Origin: Symbiodinium natans
Taxonomy: Eukaryota; Sar; Dinophyceae; Suessiales; Symbiodiniaceae
NCBI GenBank assembly: GCA_905221605.1
Contig: CAJNDS010002220.1
Span: 12,501-75,000, forward strand
DNA: 62,500 nucleotides
Direction of reading: 5' to 3'
Shown here piece by piece: positions 21,931 to 33,500 of the stretch; the stretch's first letter is position 1; the number at the start of each line of letters is the position of its first letter. The position numbers and the translations under genes are program-made. The notes under the pieces are model-generated. The model saw only the letters and a list, made by a program, of their open reading frames with translations. It searched no databases and had not been told where the DNA came from.

Positions 21931-23030
21931 AGCTGAGATCCTAAACCCTACGCCCTTCTGTAAACCCCATTTCTACAGTGGTTGAAGGTCTGACACCTGC
22001 AGCCTCGAAGTCTTCTTCCCCCCACCCCACCCATGCCGCCCCTCACCCCCCTTACCTGACGCATCGAAGTGCAAGAAAGCACATAAACCGCTTCGCAATA
22101 GCGCAAAGCTCGCAAGAGGCGGGGCTTCCCCCTTGAACGACAGCCCTGACTCCTCGAACCTCATCCGCAAGCTTGGTTTCCCCTTTCTTCCGTTCTCGTC
22201 CTTCCCTTCCACACCGAATCTGCTCCTCTGGCTCCGGGAGTAGCTCCCTTGCCATGTACGAGATTTGGTCCCGGGCCGTACGCCTTTGAGCCCTTGAAGC
22301 CCCCTAGTTAGCCTTACGCTTCTTCTTGGCCCCATTGCTGGTGAGCCCTTCAACCCCCTCAAGCCATCGCCTACACGCCCTACAACACCCTTAAAAAGCC
22401 GCTTCAGACGCCGGATGCAACCTGGTAGAACCCCTTTGAGCCCGAGACTCATAAAAGCCCTGCCAATGTTGCTCAACCCCCGAAGCCCTCTAAATCTGGA
22501 ATCAGCCCTTGTGAGCCGAAAAAAAGCCCCCAGAAAGCCTAAGTAAACTCTAGACAGACCCTAAGCCATAAACCCTAAAAACCCTTAAGCCTAAACCCTA
22601 AACCCTCAGTCTCGCTTCCCTAATGGGATGACCCCGTAGCTGGCAATGGTCGAATGCGGCCGCCTTGACTCAGAGGCGAGTTTGGCCGTTTAGGGTTTCG
22701 GCGTTTAGGATTTAGGGCTAGACTTTGAATGTCCTGGGGACTAGATGAACCCTAGAACTGGGGGGGCTAGCGTGGCGTGAAGGGGGTGGGGTCATATCCC
22801 CATAGGAGTGGAGCACCTGAGGTCTTAGGGCTGAGGGTTCTGACCCTTGGATTGGAGGTGGCGAAGGCCAAATTGGATTCACTTTTGATTCCAAGGATGC
22901 TTAGAACCCGGGGCGTCTCCCTAAACCCGTTCGGGGCTTAGGAGATCTAAACCGTAAAACCTGAAGCCCTAAAGCCCCACAACCCCAACCTCTAATGTTG
23001 CAGCATGCCTGGACTTGTGTCGGTGCTAGG

Positions 23031-24250
23031 ATGAGCGATCGCTACCGGCGGCGGCATATCGAGGCGGCCTTTAATGGGCAACAGGTTCAGCTCCGGAATC
23101 CCTCAGACGTTGGGGTGTTTAAGATTTGGGGTTTGGGGTTTAACGTGCAGGGTTGGATACATGCTCCCTGGGGTGCTGTTGCTCCTTTCGTACTGGTAAC
23201 TGTCCACGAACCACCACGTGCTGACCGCCAAAACCTTAGACCTTAAACCCAAAGCCCCTATTGCTCGGGGTCTTCTCTTCCCCAGTACTACAACCATGCA
23301 TGTACAAGAGCAAGAAAGTGAAATGTGACCATCTCTGCTATCATGCACAGTGGACGGCGTTTCTTTTGCAAAGCCAAAGATGGAATGGCCGAACAAAGGC
23401 GAGCCCTTCGAACGCACAGTGGTCGCAGCACGTTGATGGGAGAAGGGGTCAGCCTGAGCATTAGATGAAGTTCGCACAGCATTCACAAGACATTCACACG
23501 TACCTCCGTCTCTGTGTGTGTGTGTTTCTTGGTTGAGTTTCTTGTTCCCCACCCTCAGTGTGGGGTTGTTGGATTTTGAGCTAAACTCTTCTCCTCGCCA
23601 CAGGGTCCCTCGAGTGGGAATCCCCGAAGTTCCCAACCCCAGAGTAGGACTGCCCACAACCTCCAAATCTGGAGGGTGGGGATGTTCGAAGTAAAGTAAG
23701 TTGGAGTTTGTGTGGTCACATTCCCGCCCAAGAAAAGGTAACGTGCGAACTGCTCCTGTTAATGCTTGATCTGGGGCTTAAGTATTCTCAAATTCTCCAA
23801 ATCGGCTTCGAGCCCAGTCCAACACCAGCACCCATTGAACCTTGAGACCGTCTGGACAACGCTCGTCTCTTCATGAGTCTTCTCACTGGAGCCGGAAGTA
23901 GATGCATGAGTCTTTCAACCTGAACCCCTCAAATTAAATCCTAAACCTTTAATTGAACCGCTAAACCCTCTTCGACCCCGAGCCCTCCGACCTGCAGCCC
24001 GATATCATTTGATCCCAATTCGAGGGCTTCGAGAATCTGGTTCTCGGTCTCCTGCCGAGGTTTGGGCGTTTAGGTGTTGTCGGTAGGAGTACGGATGCCG
24101 GGTTGTGGTTTTTGGGCCCTTAAACCCTAAACCCTGAACCCTACTAAGCCAGCTTCAAGGCTTTAGGGTTCGGCGTCCCTCAGCCCCAAATCACTGGAGG
24201 AACCATCGCCCCCACGGCGGCGTCGGGGGGAGGAGAAGCCAAAATCCTGA
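23031..24250 (+). CDS. Possible small basic two-exon protein
   Basis: Exon 1, 23031-23108, starts with ATG and reads MSDRYRRRHIEAAFNGQQVQ then LRNPSD, ending at a GT donor followed by TTGGGGTGTTTAAG. A second exon at 24200-24250 follows GGAG, keeps phase 0, and reads EPSPPRRRRGEEKPKS to a TGA. The product would be about 42 residues, rich in Arg. The first exon is well formed; pairing it with the second is inference. Confidence 0.4.
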
Positions 24251-24480
24251 AAAGCCTAAGCCTAAGCCGCGGGGATTCAGCTTTTGGGGTTTGGGATTTA
24301 CCCTGGGTCCCCTACTATCTCGGGTGTTCCTAAGGAGTCTCACCTACTAATTACTTAGCAGGTGCAGGGCTTGTAAGTTCTTAGTCGAGGGGGCCCCCTC
24401 TAATCATTAGAAGTCACGAGCCCCGATCTATGCTTCGATAGCCACTACGTCGTGTGGAGCCAGAGAGCCCTCTTAGGCTC

Positions 24481-24556
24481 CCTAAACCCTAAACCCTAAA
24501 CCCTAAACCCTAAACCCTAAACCCTGAACCCCAAACCCTAAACCCTAAACCCTACT
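24481..24556 (-). repeat. Interstitial telomere-like array
   Basis: About six perfect CCCTAAA units on the + strand are followed by variants (CCCTGAA, CCCCAAA). It lies immediately upstream of the start codon of the RNA-binding protein gene at 24570. Confidence 0.95.
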
Positions 24557-24569
24557 TAGGCCCTCAAGC

Positions 24570-27500
24570 ATGAGTGCAGAGGACTCCCGAGACCGAGATG
24601 TGCGGGACTACCGGGAGCGGGACGTCCGCGATCGAGATGGCCGGGATCGAGGCTTGAAGGATGGCCGAGACCGGGATCGAGACCGGAGCACCCGAGACGC
24701 TTGGACCTGGCTTCATAGGGTTTGAGGTGCAGGGTCTGGGGTTAGGGTTTCCGAGCCACCGGAAAGCGCCCTCCTGTGCCAAATTGGAAGATGCGACATC
24801 GATTCCATGGGGCTTCCATGTCATATTTTGACTGCAGGGTATGCTTGGCCGGCGACCCACGGCTTACTCAGAGCTTCGTGGGGTAGTGGAAGCTGGGAAT
24901 ATCAGTGCCCCCAGGGGCAGTAGCAGAGGTTCCCTTTTGATGGCAAAGCGTGAAGTGTCCCCTTAAGCCCGAGACCCTAAACCCTAGGAGGGCTTCCGAG
25001 TCCTTCCGCCTCCTTTCACTCAAGTTCACTTTGCGAAGGGCTATAGCTATATTCGACACATTCAGTAGGAGTGATCCGCAACTTCGCAGGTTGTTTGGGG
25101 GTTGCAGACCTTGCGCCGGCTAAGGACAGGGACGGCCGAGATGGCCGAGACAGAGATCGGGAGCCGAGGGATCGGGATATCCGAGACCGAGATACTCGAG
25201 ATCGAGATCGAGAGGCTCGAGACGCTTAGCTGTGCTTCAGAAAGCAGTGCCTTTACTGGGCACAAGTTGGATTTGGGATCATACCAAGAACAAGACTTGA
25301 ACTACTGCAGGTTCAGCCAAGTTTTTGGGCCTTTGCTTGTTCCTACCCTAAACTACCCGCGACGCAAAACGAGCCCAGAATTCAGATCAGTCCTCATCTC
25401 CATGCCGCACATCCAGGCTAACCCTTCTGAAGAGCCCATACGACGCTAAACCCTAAATACCCTTAATCCTAAAGCTTGTGAATGCCCAAACCCTCAAACC
25501 CTAAAGAAAATAAGCCGCTAAACTAACCCAAAACTCAAAACAGAACCTGAGCTCTAACCACCCCCCCCACCCCTCCCGCCCCCCCAGAGCGTCAATCAGT
25601 GCCCACTGAGCGCAAGACTCCTTTGATAAACAGGGCACCCTTTTTGTTCCGAGGTTACTCGTGGGTCTAGCCGTCTAGCAAACAGTTAAGGGCCTTAAGG
25701 GTATCTTCCTTGGAGTAGGGGTCTTGGACTCTCGGAGGAAGCCCGCAGCCCGAGTTGGATACGGGTTTAGGGTTTAGGGTTTAGGTTAAAGTAGGGTGGC
25801 AAGACTAAAGCCCTACTCAGGATACTTCACTACCCAAGGCTTCGATGGGTTTAGGGTGTCCAGATTTCCCCGAACACCTCATGTGCGAATGTTGCATCGG
25901 AGGGTTTAAGGACCATCCTAATAACAAGCCGCCTAAACCCTGAACCCCGAAACCTAAACCCCAAACCCCGAACCCTAAACCCCAAACCCTAAACCCCAAA
26001 CCCTGAACCCTAAACCCCCCCAAGATACCCTAAAACACCCCGACCGTTCCGAGGACCGCGATGCCCGAGACCGGGAGTTTCGGGAGCCCCGAGAGCTCCC
26101 AAGGGAGCGGGAGAGGGACCGAAGAGATCTGCTGTTGGGGGCCCCAAAAGAGGGGGTTTAGGGTTTGGGGTTTGGGGTTTGGGGTTTGGGGTTTAGGGTT
26201 TTCCTCTAAATGAGGGTTCCTTTTGGGGCCTTATTAATTAAAAGGGCGCCGTGCTACATCTAGGACACAACAAAGGACCCTAATTCAGGAACCCAATAGC
26301 TCTCAGGGCTTTTAGAAGGGGATCAGGGTTTGGGGTTTTATGGTTTTGGGGTGCTAGGGATTCACGTCCAGAGATGTATGGATCTAGGGTTTTGTGCGTT
26401 TAGGGTTTTAGGATTAGGGTGCTAGGGGTTCAGGTTTAGTGTTTGATGCTTCAGGTCACTGGAGATTCGGGCTCAGAGTTGAAGTTCACACGAGTTCAGG
26501 GGTCAGGCTCAGCACTAATCCTAAACGTTAGACATTGGCTTGCGGGCGTTTGGTTTTGAAGCTTTTTAATGTTTTTGTTCCCACATCACCATGTGGGGGT
26601 CTTGTTGTTTAGGCGGCCCTCCGCGTCCGCCCGCCATTGAAACCTAGTAAACCCTTACTCCTTCACTAAACCCCTAATTTTCTCAATATTATTATTATGA
26701 TTATGATGATGATGATTATTATTACTATTATTGCTATTAGTATTGTTGTTATTGTATAAAGCCTGAACTCTAAACCCCGAAAGCCAGCCCCCAAGCCCTA
26801 TTTTCCCCCAACCGCCAAGGCGCGATCTCCCGCCGCGAGAGCGTGAGCCACGCACTGCCGGGGGCTTTTGGCAGGGGCACCCCCTCCTCTGAGTAAACAG
26901 GCTTTAGAGGCTTTAGAGGTTTAAGGTCCAGGGTGCAGGTTTTTCGGGTAATTTAGGGTATTTAGGCTTGCGGGCGGAAGATGCTTTTTCTGTAGGATGC
27001 ATTTTGGCCGGCTGTGCAAAACATCCTAGCTCATTCGCACATCTAAGTAGGCCTACACCGGTAGGGTTTAGGGGTTTAGGAGGGTTCGGGCTGTGGCCGC
27101 TGTTTGGGGTCGTTTTAGCGGGGCTGGCTGTTGCTTTGCGCGCAAAACTGCGCTGTTGTCGATTTTCGGCTTCTTTTCGGGCGGCTGACTGTTGCTTTAC
27201 GCTCGGGGGTCAGCACCCCCTCAAAACCTCGCTGTGGCCGGGCCTTTGGCTCCCGATCACGGGGGGGCTGACTGTTGCTTTATGCACGGGCGGCGATGCC
27301 TCGCCGTGGCAGGGGGTTGAGCTCCTTTTAGGGGGACCGGCTCTTGCTTTACGCGCGGGGCCTCAAAAGCCATCTGCAAAAGCCTTCGGGGAGCTCGACG
27401 TGGCTGTAAGATACAAAGGTACAAAGGCACTTGAAAAGCTCTAGAGACCCTCAAAAACATCAAACATCCTTTTGAACCTTCAGCCCCAAGGAATCCTCAG

Positions 27501-30500
27501 CACCCTAACACAACAAACCCTCGAACCCTTAAACCCTACATCCTAAAACCTAAACCCTAAATTAGCCCTTAAACCCTAAATCCTAAACCCTAAACCCTAA
27601 ACCCTAAACCACACTAAAACCCAAAAACCCTGCAACCCAATAAACCCTAGCCCTAAACCCTGCGTCCCAAGCGGCCGAGGAGCGCACGGAGAGGGGGGCT
27701 CCCAGCGCTACACTGCAGGCTCCCTGGGTGGCTGCCGCTAGGGCTAGGGCTTGAGGGTGGGTTTAGGGTTTAGGGTTTAGGGTTTAGGGTCTAGGGTTTA
27801 GGGTTTAGGGTTTAGGGTTTTTTAGGGGCTCCCTAATCCCTGAACCCCAAACCCTTGAGGGCTTTAGGGTGTTTAGGAAGGACGAGGGCTTGTAAGGTTT
27901 AAAATTTGGCATTTGAGACTGGCGCAAGGGCTAAGGTTTGGGGTTTCTAGAGTTTTGATTGCAGGTTTTGGTGTTTTTGGTGTAGTTTTGAGGAGCTTGG
28001 GGTGCGGCACTTGTAGTCTTGTAGTTGGAGGGTTTGTTTCCTACTGTTGCAGTTTAGTCAATTCGACATGCCGGCCCAAAGATCATCGGCTCTTCGTTTG
28101 CTTGTGTCTTCGGGTTGCTCCTGCTGCTGAAAACACTTTGTGATGACAGGAGTGCCTAAACACGACCCCTAGATTTTTGGCAAACACGGAGCTAGCAGGC
28201 TTCTTCCCATACTTTCCAGATGGCGTTGCTGTCTTGAACTCGCAGAGGGATACAGCTTTACTGCGCTGCCGTGTACCGCGAAGCACAAATCCATGTTCAT
28301 GGTGCCCCGCAAACCATCTCACCGCAGGAGTGGAAACGCTTTCGGGATGTTCCCCTTGATACTAGCAGTCCTCAATAGGGATCAGAATAGGGGGAACTAT
28401 AATCCCTATGAAGGACTGCTAATGTAAGGGAGAACATCCCAATCTATATCAAGCAAGCAGAAGCCTAAACCCTCTTGCAGCCGATGACCAACCCTCGAGC
28501 CTCGACGCGTAAACCCCAAGCCTCAAGGAGCAGCCCTGAACCCCCAAACCCCCAAACCTAAACTATAAACTCCCCAACACCTAATTACTTTTGCCCTTGG
28601 ACTCCTAAACCCTAAACGCCATAAGATCGCGGCAGGTTTCGCGGATCCCTCCCAGCGTCACAGAGGAGCGGCTGGAGGCGAGGAACTAGGATGCCCAGGA
28701 GAGCACGTGAGGCGCCTATGTGTCAGGGTTTGGTTCCCTTCTGAACGGCCTCGAACAAACGTGATGCCGTTTTTTACAAGCCTAAGTTACAAGGCAACCG
28801 AATGATCCTGATACTGATAATATGTGTGTGTATATACATATGCATCGACAACAAGAATCTGCAAACAAAACACAAATAAACATACAAGAACATGTATGTA
28901 TGTGTGTGTATATATATATCCATATAATATACATATATATATACACATAAATATATATATATATATATTAATTTATATACATACAGGGTATGGTCGTTCA
29001 GGCTGTGGCTTGGGACATGGCAGTGGCTGCCGGCTCATCGATGCCAAACGCCGTGCGCTTCGAGTGCTGCTCTCAGAGATGCGAAACCCCAAAGCCTAAT
29101 GCCTGCCAAAAGATGCGAACCCCAAAATCGAAAGCCAAAACCCTATAAAGCTTGAAAAGCCAAGAACCCAGCAAGCCCTACAAAGCCTATAACCCCTGTA
29201 TAGTGGCGAGCTTGCAGATAGAATATGTATATTTTCGGCGTTTACCCTCCGTCCAGTACATGTTGCTTTTTGCTTGTAAAAATTGAACCTCGGCCCAACC
29301 TTGCAGTTTGAATAATCTTGTTTTTTCCCAGACGTTGCAGTTAGAATACTTTCCCAACATTGCAGATAGAATATTTTCCCCAAGATGCAGTTAGAATACT
29401 TTCCAGCGGTGCAGTATGTATACAGGTAGACCCTTATATGTGATCCCGGCTCCGGATTCGCCATACCCCCCCCCCCCCCCCCCCCCCAAACCCCTAAACT
29501 CTAAACTCTAAACCCTAAACCCAAAACCCTAAACCCTAAACCTGTAAGTTTTTGACTTCTCAGATTCTCAGCTATGCCTTTTTATTGATGCCTTCGACTT
29601 GACTTGCATTCATAGCTGTTGGCTCACAACTTGCCTGTGGGATCCTTTTTCACTCACGATGAGTCCCAAGGCCCTTCAAATTATTCTGATAAGAATTGCT
29701 CCCAGAGTCGTTCATCATGAACCTACATTGCCATGAAGGTCAGCAAAAACCAGCGGAAGCAGCTGACCAAGGATCCCAATCGGGCAGCCAACAGCTGTGT
29801 AGAGGCCTACTCATTCAAGCCCGGATCTTAAATATGTTCCCTGAATTTCTGAGCCTTTGTCTCTTGCCTTGAACTTCTACGGACACGAGGCCTCGATGCC
29901 ACCGTCTATGAGTGGCTGCGATGTCACCTCAATTTTTCGGTCTCTAAGAACCCTATCCTCGTCATGAGACCCGGCAAGCCATTGGGTACATCCCCTATGG
30001 TCCGGGCCCGCGGCGAGGACGGGGCAGCGAGGCAGGCAGTCGTCCGACTCTTTTCGGATGATTGTAAGCCCTGCCTCTCGGCCTCAGGACCCCTGCAGAG
30101 TTTTTAACAAGACTTCAGCCGAGCACGGCATGGAATCACATCTACCTCTGGGAGGTCGAACTGCGAAAGTGAAAAAGTGGTACTTCTGGTCTCAAGCTAA
30201 CAGTCCCCTGACACTACCGAAGACGAATAGCTAATGTATCCACATATGTGTTCTTTATATTTCGATGCCAAATGAGCGTTCATATCACAATTAAGAATTT
30301 TGATCACCGTGCAAATCAGTCAGACTAATACTAACATCAAGAGGTTTAACGTTTGACTCCACAAGTAACCCAGCCATAAGAAACAAGTCTTTTCACCCAT
30401 CCCAGCCCATGCCACCCGCTGACAAAATCAGGCCTGGGATCCCGTGTCAGTGACCTGACCGCAGCAAAGGATGCGCGCACGTATCACATCACCTCACACA

Positions 30501-33500
30501 CAGGCACGTTTCTTGTGCGCGTGTCAATGTGGCATTGCTGTTTCAAACTCAATATTGCCTTGTCCCAAGCTCTTCCGAACTAAGGCGATTCAATGGCCCG
30601 GCCACGGCGAATAATCCAGGGGAACGCGTATGCATCTTTTTCCGTGTGAAAGTGCTGTGATCGCACACCCAAGGCACTACTTCGGCTACGGATCTGGACT
30701 CTTGAATCTTGCTTGAGAGTAACGCACGTCTCTCAAGAGAAGCATCAACTGAGGCACGCGCCTACGAGCGAGATCGAGTACCAGAACACTTCACTGAGCG
30801 AGTGCATAGCAGTGTCAGCTCGCTTGGATAGCGTCACGGACAAAAGACGAGCTGTCACGCAATCCTCCTCAGTGAGACAGGCGCCCTGTTACGCGTGTGT
30901 GCAGCACACAGGCGCAACACTGGCGACGATCCGCGAGCTGTTAAACCTCAAACTTCTCCCATTCTGTTCCGCCATTTACCAGCGTGCCCTGGGTTGCTTG
31001 GTGGGACACTTGGGAGGCAGTATAAGTCGGTACTTGCATGCAAACGAATCATAACACAATGTCTCGTCCGTGCAGGTGTTTCATGACAGAGGAGGACTTC
31101 ATGTGGGCATTTGCTGACTGGTTGGATCCGGAGGCCGGACCCACGACAGCCACTTGCCGCAGATCACTATCCCACACGTCACGTGCGTCAGGAATATTAT
31201 AGCTTCGAGATCCACCGGACAGAGGCGGGCCATGCCCGCGAAAGCTGAAACCCTAAATGCCAGGCCTTGAGGCCATGAAACCCTAAACTCCAGGCCTCGA
31301 GGCCTGAAACCCTAAGGCCAGGCCTTGAGGTAAACCCCGCGAAAACGAGCAAATGGCTGGAGTTTAGGGTTTTTCAGGGCCTCAAGGTCTGGAATTTAGG
31401 GTTTCAGCGCTTCAAGGCAAGCCGTCAAGCCTGGGTCAAGGCCTGGGGTTTAGGGTTTCAGGGCCTCAAGGTCTGGATCAACCAAGTTCCCGGCAATGAA
31501 ATAACAAAATTTGGTTTTTTTGCGTCCGTTCACTTCAAGGCTAACGTAGCGCGCAAGAGATGCAATGGCAAGAAAATGAGTTTAGCAAAATGACATGCTT
31601 TCAAGCACAGGCCTTTGAAACTGACATGATTGAATAGTACTTGTTGTTTTCGGAGTGTTATGGGATTCTCGGGGCGGGTGGGAGTTATATCACAGCCGAA
31701 CATAAAGATAACTGTACTATAAAACTGCTCGATCCGGAGCTGCTGAACCCTAAGCCCTAACCCCTAAACCCTCAACCCTGAACCCTAAACCCTAAACTCT
31801 AAACACCAAACCCTAAACCCTAAAACCAACCCACAACCACACCACGGGGGAGGGGGGGGGGGGCGGGTACCATGGGGAGTGGGGGCAGCCCGCCGGCATC
31901 ACCCGCTGCTAGGTTCGCCACCCCCCCCCCCCCCAAGTCCCCCCCCAACCCCCTAACACCAAAACTCCAGACCTTAAACCTGAACCCTAAACCCTAAAAC
32001 CTGAAGACCCTAAAACCCTAAAACCTTAAACCCTAAAACCAGCCCACAACCACGCCACAGGGGGGGGGGGAACCCAAGCCCTAAACACTAAACCCTACAC
32101 CCTACACCCTAAACCCTAAAACCCTAAACCCTAAAACCAACCCACAACCACACCACACAGACGGGGGACCATTGGGAGGGGGGGGGGGGGGCAGCCCGCC
32201 CCCGGATGATAAAACCAAAACCCACCAATGAACCACAGGCCCGAAACCTTAACCGCTTGAACCTTGACCCTGAACCGTAAACCCAGCACGAACCACAGGC
32301 GGGAGAGCGGAAACCGCAAACCTACCATTACCCCAAACCTTGAACCCTAAACTCTAAACCCAGCGTGAACCTGGATCAAGGGGGTCAGCGGAAAATCCTG
32401 ATCTCCACAGCCCAACCCCAAACCCTAAACCAAACCCTAAACCCATGAACCACAGACCATGAACCACGGGGGGGGGACCCAAAACCAGCGTGAACCACCG
32501 TGGGGGGGGGGGGGGGGGGGGGGGGGTGCGCCTATGCTCCCCCTAGACCGCCTAGACCCCAAGCCCGTAGAGGATCATCCCTCACACCCGGCAAGGGGCA
32601 AACTGATGCTCGTGATGCTCGCCTCGGGCCCTCACGCCCAGCAAGGGGCCAACTGATGCTCGTGATGCTCGCTTGTCGGGCCCTCACGCCCAGTAAGGGG
32701 CTAACTGGTGCTCGTGATGCTCGCCTTGCCCAGCAAGGGGCCAACTGATGCCAACTGATGCTCATGATGCTCGCCTTGTCGGGCCCTCACGCCCAAAGCG
32801 CCAACTGATGCTCATGATATCTCATGATGCTCGCCTTGTCGGGCCCTCAGACTCGCGCCCAACAAGGGGCTAACTGATGCTCCCCTTGTTGGCCCTCACG
32901 CCCAGCAGGGGCCAACTGATGCTCATGATGCTCGCCTTGTCGGGCCCTCACGCCCAGTAAGGGGCCAACTGATGCCCATGACTCGCCTTGTCGGGCCCTC
33001 ACACCCAGCAAGGGGCCAACTGATGCTCATGATGCTCGCCTTGTTGGGCCCTCACGCCCAGCAAGGGGCCAACTGATGCTCATGATGCTCGCCTTGTCGG
33101 GCCCTCACGCCCAGCAGGGGACTGATGCTCATGATGCTCGCCTTGTCGGGCCCTCACGCCCAGCAAGCGGCCATCTGATGCTCATGATGTTCGCCTTGTC
33201 GGGCCAACACGCCCAGCAAGGGGCCAACTGATGCTCATGATGCTCGCCTTGTCGGGCCCTCACGCCCAGCAAAGGGCCAACTGATGCTCCCCTTGTTGGC
33301 CCTCACGCCCAGCAGGGGCCAACTGATGCTCATGATGCTCGCCTTGTCGGGCCCTCACGGCCAGTAAGGGGCCAACTGATGCCCATGATGCTCGCCTTGT
33401 CGGGCGCAAGGGGCCAACTGATGCTCATGATGCTCGCCTTGTCGGGCCCTCACGCCCAGCAAGGGGCCAACTGATGCTCATGATGCTCGCCTTGTCGGGC

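Larger units (their letters stand above)
20784..23030. other. Intergenic interval downstream of the methyltransferase
   Basis: It contains a 49-50 bp tandem duplication at 21011-21110, a hairpin CCCATTTAGTCTAAATGGG at about 21240, a poly-G run at 21462-21479, and C-rich blocks at 21270-21320 and 22320-22620. An open frame at 21502-21930 is listed separately. The 167-residue minus-strand ORF at 21973-22476 runs through C-rich low-complexity sequence and is not believed. Confidence 0.5.

Noticed and set aside
21973-22476. 167-codon minus-strand ORF
   Set aside because: Gly/Arg/Lys-rich low complexity from a C-rich + strand block with CCCTTGAAGCCC-type repeats.
23103-23666. 187-codon minus-strand ORF
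   Set aside because: No family features. It overlaps a well-formed + strand start exon at 23031-23108 and runs through heptamer-derived sequence. It is the longest ORF in the window but looks like chance.
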